DNA from: Ceratotherium simum simum
Lineage: Eukaryota > Chordata > Mammalia > Perissodactyla > Rhinocerotidae
Reading direction: 5' to 3'
Assembly (NCBI RefSeq): GCF_000283155.1
Contig: NW_004454163.1
Span: forward strand, 19,646,718 to 19,710,717
DNA length: 64,000 nt
Part shown: positions 12,035-27,100 of the stretch, piece after piece
Numbering within the stretch: the first letter of the stretch is position 1
Layout of the letters: each line of letters begins with the position of its first letter
Position numbers and translations under genes: made by a program
Notes under the pieces: model-generated
Seen by the model: the letters and a program-made list of their open reading frames with translations, nothing else
Told to the model about the DNA's origin: nothing
Database searches by the model: none

Positions 12035-12119
12035 TCAGGCTGTGTTCTCAATGATGACCGCGATACCTTGGCCACCTCCAATGCAAGCCGATCCAACGGC
12101 GTATTTTCCACCTCGACGC
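12035..12119 (-). CDS. ACAA2: ACAA2 coding exon 10 (Cys382 and stop)
   Basis: 85 nt: [18 protein letters not shown] through IENTA and TGA. It contains Cys382, the second catalytic cysteine that protonates or activates CoA. Acceptor TTCTTAG|GCGTC. The 3' UTR follows to ~11700. Confidence 0.97.
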
Positions 12120-15100
12120 CTAAGAAAGAAAGCAGTGGCTAAAACCTACTTGAATAAAGAATTAACAGAATTAATTAGATAATTATTAAATAGAATTAAT
12201 AATGATCACATTTGTGTTACGCATTCTTATTCACCTCATTGTCTCAATCTTTTCCCCAAACCTGAATGTTGGTTTATAGTCACAATAGGAGAAAGCATTT
12301 GGAAAGCTAAATATTAAAAAAAATATTAACATTAAAAAAAAGGTAGGGGCCAGCCTGGTAGCATAGTGGTTAAGTTCACGTGCTCCGCTTCGGCGGCCTG
12401 AGGGGTTCACGGGTTTGGATCCTGGGTGCAGACCTACAAACTGCTTATCAAGCCATGTTGTGGCAGTGACCCACATGCAAAACAGAGGAAGACCGGCACA
12501 GACGCTAGCTCAGGGACAATCTTCCTCAAGCAAAAAGAGAAGGATTGGCCACAGATGTTAGCCCAGGGCCAATCTTCCTGACCCAAAAAAAAAAAAAAGA
12601 GAAAAGGTAGTAACACAGAAGAGGGAAGCTGAAACAAATACACAAGTTCAGGTGTGCTGTGAGAAAGGAGTGAGGATAGGATGTAACTGAGATAAACAAG
12701 AAGTTGAGGAAGGGGGAGTATAAACATTAAGCCCCTCTGATTTATATGGTTTTAGATTTTTATGGCACCTTAGATAAGTGCAGTTAGTGAAGTTGTCCAT
12801 GTGAAAGGGCAGATACTTTAGGAACATTTCATGTCCCTTTCATGAAAATTAGACTCCTTTGGTATAGTACCACCTGTTCTCATTCCTCAGTCCTGATAGA
12901 ATGACCTCGAGAAAACCACTCAGGAGTTATTTTTGTGCATGTCAATCACTCATTTCAACTCACTGAATCATTAAGTGAAATAAGAGTCCCATTTACTTTA
13001 ATCTAACAAGGAGTCACTGATTTTTTGGGCTGACATATTTGGTGTCGTTTGCAATTCTCCTAACAGAGCACAATGGTCCAAAATACACAGTACCAGAAGG
13101 AAGAGCTCTTCTATCAAAACTGAAAAGTATCAAACACACAGAAGGCTCCTCCTGGAACCCTGGAAACAGTGAAGGAAAAACTTAGCCCAGACTCATTGTC
13201 AGTTTGCTTAGGTTTCTTAAATGACGGCATCTAGATCAGAACCCTCTCAGTTTTTTGTTTGTTTTCTTAAATAACTTTATCTTACTCCTGTAACTGGCAC
13301 TAGAGTGCACAGGCCAGGAGAACCAGGGCCTCATTATCTGCTCACTGCTGTGCACCAGCACCAGGGATGGGGCCAGACGCCTGCTGGCCCCTCAGTGAAC
13401 AGGTGCTGATGGCTATAGTGAACACACAACACATGTGAGCAAGAGCTCTCGACCCAAGAGCAGAGCCCCTAACGAGTCAACTAAGTCATCTATAAGGCCA
13501 GCTGAAAGGGGGTGCCCAAAAACTTGTTCCTGGTGAGAAGCAGTGCTGGGTGATCTGAGAAAGAATGAAAAATGTTAGATTGTTCTGGGGAAACCTATCC
13601 CCATGCATTTCTACAAAAGAAGGCAAATCTGAAATGGAACCATTTCTAGCAAGTACCGTAATTCATGAACCAGGTGTGCAGTAATTCTTGCTCCAGATCC
13701 TCCCAATGGGTGACCCAAAGCAATGGCTCCTCCGTTCACATTGGTTTTACTTGGGTCAAGATCCAAACTCTTCTCAACTGCCAAGTACTGGGGAGCAAAA
13801 GCTTCATTCACCTTAAAAACAATCGAAACGCTGATTAAAAAAATCCTTATTCACAAAATGATTTTTAACTGAGAACTGTCTAGTCCTATTGAGAGCTAAT
13901 TTTGCTGTTTTTTTTCCTATTTAAATTACCTTGAAAGGTTATTTTATCTTCAATCATTCTTTGTAAAGATAGCAGGTTTGAAAATGGGTTTATTTACTAA
14001 ATAATACTTTAAGTCAAATGCATCCCTTAGAGACAACAAATCCTCAGTGATATTATAAATGGAAACCTACTAGAGGCAGTGGGATACTGTAGAAAGCCCA
14101 CAGGTTCTGGAGCTAGATGGACGGTTCAAATTTTGGCTGTATGCATGTTCTTTAAACTCTCTCAACACTCAAGGTTCCTCAACAGTAAAATGTGACTGTA
14201 GTATCATCCTAAGAGTTATTGTCAAGGTTAAATGAAATCATGGGTATTAAGTATCTCATGTATTACCTGACACATAGCAAGTACTCAAGAAATGGTTGCT
14301 ACTATTATTATTACTACCCAGTACTAATAGCCATACTTCCAAGAAGAGACTGATGGACAACAAAGAAGAAATCTTCACAGCCAGATACATAAGAGGAATG
14401 GTTACTATGCTGAAATGTGGCAGAAGTGAAAAGTATCATAACTGTTGTATTATACTTAACAAGGCTGGCTATGAGGATTACCTTACCTCAAGTTTATAGC
14501 ACTGTATTTTCATAGGATCTTAGCTAGGGAATTTTATAGAAAAGAAAACTGATTTTAAGAAAGGTAACTTGTACAGAGTTGGGATCAAAATCCAGTTCTG
14601 TGTTCTTTGCTATTATATTTGTGTTCTCCCAAGACGGTGCCTTATTTGTCCTTACATCCAACGTTATTTTTCCATTTTATATAGTCATGCTCAAGGAGGT
14701 TCTAAGAGACCTAGAATATGCTGTGAAACTAGGCTTTTGAACCTAGGAAAAACCACTGCGTGATCATCAAACGTCCCTGACAATCATATCAGGGTGTTGA
14801 GAGCTATGTCCCTGACTATTTATACATCTATAGAAGATTATGAGCAGCTCTGTAGAGCTGATATATTTCAATAGAGTTTTAAGTGTGAAATCTAAAGTCA
14901 GAAATTTCGTGGTCCTGTTTGCTAATACAAATATGGTAATTAAACAGCCCCCTTAAGGCTCTGAACTGTTGATTGCCTAAGAATGGAAGAAGAGATTTAA
15001 GGATAAACCATTTGTCTGAAACCATGGTTTCCTGGGTGAGAGATTACCACAGAGGAAATCACATATGTGCCTAGAGTGAAAAGGCCCCTTCACTATCAAT

Positions 15101-18100
15101 TTAAATAGAACGATTTCCTTTGTTGTATTAGTTATTTCCCAATGTCAAGCAGCATATGCTTAATTACCTAAAATTTTCAAATACTCCCCAAATGCAGAAT
15201 GTATATAATCCATCTTCAAGTATTTTCTTCTCCACCCCTTCTTGTTATTGTGCTAAATACTTAAGATGCCTTTGTTCTAAACTAACATTTAAAAAAAATC
15301 ACTCTACCAATAAATTTAAGTGTCCAATGCCAAAAATTAGGATAGGTGCATCCCAAATCAAGCCACAACTACAGCGTAAAAGGATAAGTTGTGGGGGTGG
15401 TTAACTTGCGGGGAGGGCAACAAACTTCTAGATTTGGCACCAGATATGGTTTTCCTATTAGGTCAATTCTTTTACTTGTATTTTTTCACTTTAATGGATA
15501 AAACAGAGTTCAAGTTACTTATTTCTCACCCACTTTATATAATATTCAATTCAATTCAACAAGTACATTAATAGTCTAAAATGTAATAGAGTCTTATAAG
15601 GTCCTAAGAAGTTTCCAGGAATTTATACTTTAGTGAGAGAAATCAGGCTGTTTTAATTATTCAAAATAAAGCATTTTAATCAGGTAGGGAAAAGTACCAA
15701 CACAAGGCATGTAATGAAAGTAATACTTATTTAGATGTACATCATTTGGAAAGGTTTACAGTACTAAAACAAGAGAGCTAAAAAACACCAAACTAATACG
15801 ATTTATGCTACAGAAGTTGGTGGTTTATTCATACTGTAAAAAAGTAGAACACTTACCTCTACCAAATCCATATCCTTAAGATTTAGTCCTGTTTTCTTCA
15901 GTGCTCCATTGATAGCAGGGACAGGACCTATAAGAACAAAAATCAATTTCACCTCATATTTAAGTATCAAATTTCTTCCTCTTTACTAAACAGCTAAGTA
16001 AGGAGGAAATAATGTGACAGTTGTTAGTAGCCACAAATCTTGCTTCCTTGATAGCATACTATTAAATGATGTGACAATAAAGAAATAGAAAATGGAACCT
16101 AGGTGAAAAGCTGATTATGTAGTCAAACTGCAGATGAGAGACTTACATGAAAAGTTCTACTATAAATGGCTTTAACAGTTCAAATGCCCAAAGGAGTCAT
16201 ATATGGAATTTTGCACTCATTTATAGATCATAATATCAAATGGCAAGGCAGACTGAGTGCTGTCCTGGGATACAAATAATATGCATTCCTAGTATAGAAG
16301 TGACTGTGACTACAGTCTGAATTTTCAGGCCCATCTGGACATAAGGCAAGAAACAGCAGCACTTATCTCCAGATAGGCAGAGCAAGACAGGCAGCTACAA
16401 GGCCCTTTAGGGAAAAGATATCTGAAGCCAAGAGACCTTTATAACTCCAATGGTAGGCAGAGAATTTAAATAAAACATAACCCTCACTGAAGAAAGCATA
16501 TCCACCTAATAAGACTTCTGAAACTTGAGCTCCCAGATTTCTGATGATCACCAATGACAGTTTAATATTGCTCATAATTTTTAAGTAAATTGATTTTTTT
16601 TTTCCCAAAAGGTAAAAAGTCTGGCTAGGGATGACTACCTACTTCTCTATCTATTCTTAGAGAATGAAATTGCCATAAATGTCTAAAAAGAAAAATATGT
16701 GGTATCTTCTGTTGAATTCAAGTAGTCAAATATTCTGCAACAAGTTTCACAAATATATCTAAGGTACAACGAGAAATCAATCTTTACAAGAAAAGCATAA
16801 TGCAATCTAAATATAACGTAATTTATTCTGTCACTTAGTTAAAATGTTCTTTGGACAACAGTCTGCTGATTGGTAGGGCCATCCATTTAACACTTTTCAA
16901 TTATAAGCACCAGTTCACTGGCTACTGATTTAACACAGAATCTAATTCCAGATTCTCTTTGTATCTCTTAGGCTGAAAACGGGATGGACAGTGAATAGTA
17001 GAGCATCAGTTATCCAGCATGGTCAGAAGATGAAGTATCCTACAGAGGTGAATGATACACAGAACTAAAAGCTGAGGGTGTAAAACCATGGTACACACTT
17101 CCCTGTCTTTATAACCATAGCCAGCATGACTCAATGAGTTCATGTTAACTCAGAATCGTTACAGTCAATTGGAACAATATGCTAGTCCACAACTTGATTT
17201 TTCAAGGATAGTTCCCATACCACTCTGTCACTTACTGGGGCTCAGGAAGGTATAGTCTTCTTATTGGAAAAAGGAGACCTTATTTCTAGTCTTGGCTCCT
17301 ACCACTAATAGCTGTGTGACCTCGGGCACATTTTTGGGCTATAAGCTTCTCATCAGAAGTGCTCTGAATTGGTCTTTAGCCTTTTTCTTTTCAAGCATTG
17401 GAATCCTTTCTACAAAGGAAGCTCAATAATAGATAAAGCTAGAGCTGTTCCAGCTGAAGAGGTTCAAAGCTCCACCGGCCACTGACCACCCCACCCCCAC
17501 TCCCACCCCACCATCCCTGGGGAGTTCCAGGGAGCACTGTCTTTCCATGACTCTGCCCTTCCTCGGAGCCATCACTGTTCTCTGCAAGTCCTGGCTTTCC
17601 CCCATTTTCTGGGTCTGCAGCTGCTCTGCAGAGCTAAGGATTGCTGTACGTTGGATAACTGCATAACCCGAGGAACAACTATACTTAGAAATTGGACTGA
17701 CAATTCAAGCCCTACCAGAGACTCAATAATCTGTTCTCCCCTGCTTATTCATTGGTGCACTCCATGTAGTTACCTTGTTTAATCCCGGCCTACTACTGAA
17801 AAATGAGCTGTCTAGGTGAAGGGGACATCTGATGCTCTGGGACATTTGGCATATACAGCTCTGTTCAAGCTCTGATGAGAAAAGACAACTCTTCCACAGT
17901 GGCATTCATTGTACCATAGGGCAAACAACCAGGCCCTGGAATAGACGGAAGGAAAACTACATTTTTTTCTCACTGACTACGTTAACGTATCAGAACTCAT
18001 TAAATTAGGTTAAACTGAAAAAGAACTATAAAGTAACTACTTGTCTATATCAGATAAATTTGGTTCATCATCAAAACCATCTATGTACATTGGAAAAAAC

Positions 18101-21100
18101 CCATATTCCTAGGCTCCACCCTGGACCTACTGAAACAAAATCTTGTGGGGAGGGGGTATGGTGAATTTCAATGATCATTTGGGGTTGGGAACCACTGCTT
18201 TGGATACCCAAATGATAAATGTCATCCATACCAACATACAGGTGTTTAATTTTTCAAGCTACCTTCTATCTCTGACAAAAGCTATGTTTTGCTGATAGTG
18301 GGTGGCTGAAAGCTAATAAGCNNNNNNNNNNNNNNNNNNNNNNNNNNNNNNNNNNNNNNNNNNNNNNNNNNNNNNNNNNNNNNNNNNNNNNNNNNNNNNN
18401 NNNNNNNNNNNNNNNNNNNNNAGAAAGAGAAAGACAAACACTGTATGATCTCACTCATATGTGGAATATAAACCAACACATGGACAGAGAAAACTGGACT
18501 GTGGTTACCAGGGGCAGTGGGGGTGGGGGGTGGGCACAAGGGGTGAAGGGAGTCACATATATGGTGATGGACAAACGAAAATGTACAACCCAAAATTTCA
18601 CAATGTTAGAAACCATTAAAACATCAATAAAAATAAATAAATAAATAAATAAAATAAAGACAATTACCATATGAACTCACTCATATGTGGAAGAGGAACA
18701 AAGAAACACATAGATACAGAGAACAGACTGGTGGTTACCAGAGGGGAAGGGGGAGAGGAAGGGTGAAAGGGGTAAAGGGACACATATGTATGGTAATGGA
18801 CAAAAACTAGACTCTTGGTGGTGAATATGGTGCAGTCTATACAGAAGTCAAAATATAATGATGTCCACATGAAATTTATATTATGCTATAAACCAATGTG
18901 ACCTTGATAAAAAATAAACAAAATAAAATTTTAAAAAATGAAATAAAAAAGAAAAGAAAGGTAATGATGCCTATCTGGTAGAGCCGTGCTGAGCAATTAA
19001 GAGAGATGATATATGCAAAGCACTTAGCACAGAACCCAGCACAGACTAGGAACCCAAGAAGAAAAATGAAAACAGAGCTAAGCGTTCTTTTTGGAACTAA
19101 AGGGAAAAAATAGAAGCTATTATTCTCAAATCCAATTATATGATTTCTAGATTAGAAACGGGATATCGAAATCTTTCTGAGGAAATCCCAGAAAAAGGTA
19201 CATACACAGGGCAGAGAATTCCATTCCCTACAACTGACTTCAGACACGCCCAGTGAGTGGTGGTGGACGTAGTTTTCATGCTGCCATTCTGAGAGAGAGA
19301 GAGGGAGAGAGAGCGAGAGAAGGAGAATCTGTTATCTACTGGACTCCAAGAAGATTCAAGTCAGCGATGGAAAACAATAAGATTTCCGATTTGCTAAAGA
19401 AGGCCCGCACGCACCCTGGCCCTCCTTAAGGCAGCCAGGTGGAGATACCAGATCACTTCCTCAAGACAGGACTCTCCTCACCTCCCCCACCCGCCATATG
19501 TTCTTCTCGCACCTTTTATCTTTATTTGTCTGTTGTCCAGCTCTCCCACTGCACATGGAAGCTCCACAAGGTGGGGACTCTCTCTGGCTTCAGAGCCCTC
19601 AACAGGCTGGCCCAGAGCAGGCTCTCAGCAAGCATTTGTTGAAGACATGGACGGATCCCACATTAGTTATTTAATCAGCATGACCACTCAAGGATTCACA
19701 GTCCCTTAAAACAGCATGAAGGCCACAGGACCAGAATTTTAAAAAAATTAGTAATTTTATTATAACTCAAATGAACAGCTTCATTAATCACTTCTGACTT
19801 TAATAGCAAATCAACAAAGTCTTCCTCTAGACTACAAACTTCTTGAAGGCAGGTAATCAGTACACATACTTATTCCCTGGCACATTGTACACCCTCAGTA
19901 AAATGCTTCCCAGAACAAATAAGTGGATCCACGACCACTGTTATGCTTTCTGTTCTCCATCACTATCCCTCCCAGCCAATAACCTTACAACCGATGACAA
20001 GAGACCACGGGGAAGGTTCTGCAGTAAACTTTATGAAACTTTGTGGAACACCTAATATCTGCTAGGCACTATCTTAGTAACCTTTAGGTTATCCTCAGAA
20101 ATCCTCTCTGAAGCTGGTGCTGGTGTGCCCACTTTAGAGATAAAGAAAATGAGACTCAGAGAGGTTAAGTCACAGAAGAAGAAGGTAGCCAAGCTTGGAG
20201 GCAAACCTGAGTCCATGCTCCTTCCGCACTCCTAGCTGGCCTCAAATGCAAAGTTCACTTCATTCTTTACCATTTCAGAGGGGTGTTCTCTTCCCAACTG
20301 TCCTCCATCATAATTCTCACCTCTTAAGCGATGACCTCAAGTGGCCCTCAGATGGCGTCTGGCCACCAAACATAACCCACATTCCTCTCTCTTCCAGATC
20401 CTCTTGCCCCAAAAGCCTGACCGACTGTTTCCACTGTCTTCTAGTTCTTCAGTATTTCTTCTGCCCAAGTCACTTGAATGGCTTTGAAACAATTTACAAG
20501 AATAAACCACGTACACCAAAAAGACATGAAGCCTCTTCTGTCCTGATAGTTCAGTTCAGTTCAAAAACATTTACTGAGGGTTAACTCTGCCTTGCACCAT
20601 ACCAAGTACCGGGGACATAGGGATAATAAAACAAAATTGTGGCTCTTGAGGAGCTGTTAGGTTAACAGGAGGATTAACAGGTAAGCTAGACGCTAAGCCC
20701 TTTCAATATGATGGGCCAAGCATTTTTCTCAGTATTTACTCCCGGTAATACAAATCTACAAAAAAAGAGATTTGGTCCATCCTGCGGGTATCAAGGAAGC
20801 CTTCCTGGAGGATGTGATGCCTGAGCTTCATCTTTAAAAGATAAGTAAGAAATAACCAGGCAAAGGGATAAAGGAAAAGCATTCCAGAAAGAGAGAGCAG
20901 CTATGGTCTGTAATAAGTTCTGATGTCACTTTAGAGGTCTCTGGTACAACTTTTGTATATTGCTGAAATTTTCACATTTATAGGGCTTGTGTTAGCAATG
21001 AATAATTCAAACAGCACCCAATGCAGATGCTAGATGGAAGTCCATTTAGACAGCCATGCTATCATTGCCATCATCCCTTCATTTTTTTCTTTAAGGATCT

Positions 21101-24100
21101 CTCTGTGGAACAGACTGATAACTCTTGCGAAGTGAGTTAGGGTTCTCAGGATGCTGTGGTCCATTTAGGTGCCTGAGAAAGTCATTTTCTAAACAGCATC
21201 CTGGTACAATACAGTCACAAGACTGAGCGTGGCCACCCTAGAGGGAGAGCTGAGAGACCAACTTCTACCCTCCGCTCCCAAAGCACATTCTTAACACTCT
21301 ATCTTGTTTTCACCTTCTCTGTAATTTTGTGTTTCTGTGAACCACTCAGATTCTGTCATAAACTGGACAAAGGTCTCTCTGTATACAACACACTGATATG
21401 ACTTGCCTCGAGTGCTTATTAGAAATTATTTTCAATCATTCCTATTCTGGAAATGAAGTTTGGTGCTTGGTAATGTATTTTGTTATCTCTTAATAAAGGA
21501 ATAGTCTCCTCCAATTTTAGCAAGTCATGAACTCTGATGTTGGAATGCCTCTTTGATAGCATTAGAAATAGACGTTTTAATACCCCAAAAAGGAAAGAGA
21601 GTCAGCAGGACAGCAATTGGAAGAGCTAAAGCATTAAAACCAGAAAGATCTGATTATGAATTGTGGTTCTGCCAATTACTAGCTCTGTGACACAGGCATG
21701 TTAATAAATGTAAATAAACTCATCCTTAAAATGGAAGATTATTATGAAAATCAGAGAAAATGTGTCAAGAATATGGCACACAGTGGTGCCCCTCAGTAAA
21801 TGGTAACTATAATCTATACCTCATTTAATTTTTAAATTAAATTTTGAGATCACCTACTTGCACATTGATAGCCAAAATTAGTAAACGAGAGATTAAAAAT
21901 TGTTTTAAACATATTGATAAAAAGTATCAAGTAACATTTGATTTCTTAGAGCTCCTACAGAAAATATTGTCTTTGGTCAGTTGCTCAGAAGTAGATCCAG
22001 AGAGTAGTGTTCGTGGCAAATGATTTATTAAAGAAGGGTTCTCAGAAGAGGGGGAGGCAGGAAAGGGAAGAAGAAGAAGCCAAGCAAGGTTGCAATTTCA
22101 GGTGAAGTCTCAGCCTCAGCCTGAGCCTGCAGGGAGCTCGGGAGTATAAATTACACCACAGGTCCTGCAGAGAACTTGTCAATTATCTCAGGGAGTTGGC
22201 CCCACCTGAAGGCAAGTGAGTGAGTTTCCTGCCCCTTCACCAGTCAATCATCAGCAAAGGAGGGGTTGAGGGAAGGGGGTGGAGGGTACTTAACTCCCAG
22301 ACACTTCCAGCTCTGTGAGTGTGCACATGTGTACGTATGTGTGTACGTGTGTGTGTGTGTGTATGTGTTTTGGGGTTGGGGAGGAGCCCCACTAGCTCAA
22401 GGCCAGCCCTCTGAAGAAGGTTCCAGGTACTAGCCCTTAGGAGCAAATGTACACAGGAGCTAGGCTTAGTGCACAGGACCAGTAAAGAGAGTCTGAGGGA
22501 GGCTGGGCAGAGCACGGACAGCATCTGAAACATTAATCAGGAGGATTTCACGGCAACGTATCTGTATCAGCTCTGCCTTCCGATCTTGGAGTTGGTCCAT
22601 AACCAAATTATGTACACTTAACTGTAAATACATTCATTTTTCTTTGGTAATTTACAAAGAACTAAGTTTGAAGTAAATATTTCCTAGGAGTATAAAATTC
22701 AATTTTGAAGGTTGCCTCCAGGCATCAAAAAATGAGCTCTTCAACCTATTACAGTATGTTTTTCTGCTGAAGAAAGTTGTGCCAGTCACTAATAGAGGGC
22801 ACAGACCCTGTTCAGATGGAAGCGATTGGGAAAGGTTGGTGGCAAACTCCTCAAATACCAAGAGAAAAACTGGCAGCAGCAATTCCTGGGTTCTTTCACA
22901 TATGCATATTCATTTAACTCTCCACACAGCTCAGAGTCTGAAATACTGTTTAAATTGAGTAGTGTAATCCGTGCATCTGGTTAACACAGATCTATAGTAC
23001 AGAGATTCAAGACTCTGCTTTATTCAAATAAATTTTTGTAATTTTAAAATGTAATTTTTTACATCTCTATGTCCTTATCTGTAGAAGGAGAAGGCTGACT
23101 TGAAGCTTTCAGGTCATAGGGACTTGATGGAGACAGCCAATGGGGTAGGTAGGCTGGGTCACAAGGTTGCCTGAGGATTAGCTAATATACTATCATAAAT
23201 GACTACAGAAACATGAAATATCAAAATAATTTTTAAATAACACATGCAATTAATTTCTCAGGGTCATGAATGGTTCCATACACCCCTTTTAAAAACAATT
23301 GCAATAAACTGGCAATTTATAATTTAAGGCAATTATGTCAGTACATCTGGAAGACTAGAACGGGAACTAGAGGGTATACTCTATGAACGCTGTATAACCA
23401 GATACATTAAAACAAAATTCATGAAGAATTTCTGAAGGACCCAACAGATAACACTGGTGATGAATGGGCACCTCAAGTTTTTGCACCTACATATAAGTTC
23501 CAATTTTAAATAAGTAAGTAGTGAGTGACCACAATGGCTGCCACCAAGGGGCAGGGACAGTTTACTCTTCCAGGGACTCTCAGAGCAAGGCAGGAGCTCA
23601 GGAGATGAGTGAGAAATACCAGTGGGTACGGGGAGGGGTTAGAGGATGGAAGAGGATTTAGCCTAACAATGACTGAGTCTCTTCCTCACACAGAATTCTC
23701 AACTCTTACTACAGTTACAAAAGATCTGCAATGAACTCTCATTCCCGGGTGAAATATTTGCCAAAATCAGTGCTACAATGATAGGACGAAGCTATTCAGA
23801 CTTGGCGTCTCCTACTCTTAGCATATTTGAATTCTGAGAATTCAGCGTCCGATGGTAATTCTCTGCTTTCCCATGCATTGTTTTGTAATTGAAAACTTTT
23901 GGAGTTGATAAGAATCTGATATGTACTATAAGATGCTGAAGAGAGGGAAAACTGAGAAGTCAAACCAAAATTAATACTGTTCAAGAATCCATGCCGATGA
24001 ATGAGATTATCCAAAATCATGGCCATTATTCCATTTTTAGATTTTCACTCTGTAACATGGCAGATCTGTCTTTTCAAGTATGTTTTCTTTGCTGGTAATA

Positions 24101-27100
24101 TCTGAGTTAGTTTCTTTGAATTTGCTAACCCGTAAGCGCATTAGGTGATGGGAAAGAAAATAGACTAGAATAAATATGTATTACTGGGCACTTCATAAAG
24201 AGGAAGAGCTAATGACAATAATGAAGACTCGGGAAGAAGCCAATTCCCAGGTCTTATGGGGGAAGGACGCAGAGGATCTGCTTCACATCACCCAGGGCCA
24301 GAGGAGAGGGACAAGCAGTTTAGGGAAAGAAGAGAGAAGAGGACAGAAGCTCCCCAAAGGCAGTAGAGAGAATACTTCCCCAAACAGAGAGAGAATGAGA
24401 AGGAGGTGAAGCATAGAGATAAAAAATCACAATTAAGGAGATCTGGTCACAGAATAATTAAATGCCCCCACCCCCAGATCATGGTGAAAAGACGACTAAT
24501 CTAGATGACAAGATGGCCAAGTGCTATTAGAAATCTGTCAGGAGGATAACAAGCAGAAAAATCAAGTGCTCTCGTCCTCTCTGGAAATGCACAACTTCAA
24601 AAATTTCCAGCCTGATCTTAAATTCTAGCCAAAAGGAACACCATGCAAAGAGCATGGGTTCTACTGAATGTTCAGTCCTTGTGTTGAGGAAAATCAGAAG
24701 AATTCCCACAGTGTCTTTGCTCACTCTGAAAACGTGTCATTTGAGTTTTCAAACAGTGGCACTTTTCTCCCAATAGCAACTGAGATCGCAAAAAGAATTT
24801 TACTTAAATTATATCAGCCATGAAATTAACTATAGTGTAATGACCCAGCCCTTGGAGTGAACTGGCTGCATAAAAGCAATCAGAGCAAAGATGAGAAGGA
24901 TTGTAAGAAAAACTCAAGACATAATGGAAGCCCGAGTCCTACCCTTCTGGTCCCAGGTGGCCCGGGTCATATGATAACTAGCAATCGCAGCATCCTATGG
25001 GTGTCTAACGCTGGGGGAATGCAGACAACTGAGAAATCTTACACACCATCATTTCGGGGGCGTGTATTGAATGTGTGGATGTATGAACATTGGAGACCAG
25101 GAAGGGACAGGGATCATACTCCTGAAGTAAAGCTGATCATGAACCGGAAGTGAAATTTTCTCCATACCTTTGTTTCATGGACTTCTCTCCCCCACCTCCC
25201 AGAGATATCCTCCCCCAGTCTTCTTTTGTTATCAGAAACTAATTTAACACATTAATACATGAGTGTTGCCCACATTTAAGTTCTTTACACACACTTTCAC
25301 AATTTATGCCTTATCCAAAAACCGTGTGTACCCTACCCCTCACTCAGAGAAAAGCCTTATAAAGGCCAGCAGATCCCTACGCAGAGCTGCATTTCTGCCA
25401 CTTGTCTGTTGTCTCCTACTGCCCCCCCCCGCCACCCGCTCCCCACCGTTCCAGCCACACTGGCCACTGCTGTTCCTTCAACACTTATATGTGCTGTTCC
25501 CTTGCCCAGAATGCTGTTCCTTCACATATCAGTATGCTTATTTCCTCTGCCTTCGACTCTTGGCTCAAATGTCATGTTATCAGAGAGCATTTCTTAATTA
25601 CTTAAAAATAGCAAAACTCTCACTATCCCTCTCTTTTTTTTTTTTTTTAAAGATTTTATTTATTTATTTTTTCCCCCCAAAGCCCCAGCAGATAGTTGTA
25701 TGTCATAGCTGCACATCCTTCAAGTTGCTGTATGTGGGACTCGGCCTCAGGATGGACGGAGAAGTGATGCCTCGGTGCGCGCCCGGGATCCGAACCCGGG
25801 CCACCAGCATCGGAGCGCGCGCCCTTAACCACCAAGCCACGGGGCCGGCCCCTGAAAGCTAATAAGCTTTTAAGACTATAATATAGAAAAAAATCGACTT
25901 TTAACAGATGTTTACAGAACTTCCAGTTTTAGCTGACATAATCTGCAACACAGTGAAAGATGACAAGGTATAGCCATGCCAGCTTTCTTTCTTAGGAATT
26001 CTGTACAGAGATAAATCTTCTCTGAAGGACATGGCAGCAAATATGGTTAGGTAATAACTTAGTCCCAGATCAGCATAAGTGGTATTATTTGAGAGGACCT
26101 GGAGGCTTACTCTGAAGGATCTTTGAGAAGGCAGGTCTGCAACAGGTGATCCCCCTTCTGTCTTGGGACCTACTTCAAAAACCAATTTAGTTAGCCAAAA
26201 AAGGCCTAACTAGGCTCATAGAAAAATCTTTGGAGCTATCAAGAATCTGAATCTATATCCTAGGGTAGGCTTTTCCTTGGGGCATAATAAAGATGGGACA
26301 GACCAAAGTCTTTGGGCACCAATTTTATTTTTGTAAGTGAGGCACCTCATTGGTTCCCTGTTTCCCTAGAAAATGATGACAGGAACTATGAAAATTCAGC
26401 AACATCTGTGGTTCCTAGGAATGCATCCAGCAAAAACCTTTCTGTTCTTGTATTTCATATTTCTCGAGCCAAGACTATACATGTTTGTAGGGACTTCCAA
26501 ATTTTCTCTCACTAGTACTTTGCTAATTGAGATACACTGTTATAATTCATTTTCCTAGTAAGCCTCAGCTGAGCCAGATGAGTATTACTTTGACTTTTTG
26601 AGACAACACAGTGAAAAGAGCACTGGAATTAGAGACCTGGATTCACGTCCTGGCTCTATCACCTACTGGTTTGGAACTCTGCATGACAACCTCCCTAAGC
26701 CTCAATTTTCTCATTCACAAATAAGTCTCACTTACTAGAGTTGTGGGAAGATTAAATGAGTCACATTGAGTGACCATGCGTAAAACACCCAGTAGGGTGT
26801 TTATCTTCTCCATACCGCCTACTTCACTGCATGATTTCTCCCCCATCTCACATTTTCTTTTATCTTGTCAATATCATGTAATTCTTCTCTGTTATTTTCT
26901 GTGTGTTAATTTTAAATATCTCAAGTGGGCAATGAGACATGGTTACTGCCCACAGGGAGTTTACACCGTCTTGGTTTTCCTATTGTGCCCAGCAGTTTCA
27001 TAAAAATTAGTTGTTTAAAGGACTGATTTAAATCTCCTTTTCTCCACAAGTGACCTTGATCTGGCTATTGTTTCAGGAATCTGAATGCCAAAGAAGACAT

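Noticed and set aside
25263..25862. 199-codon plus-strand open frame
   Set aside because: It reads through an L2-like remnant and then an ERE SINE in antisense; its tail is the typical SINE-derived peptide.
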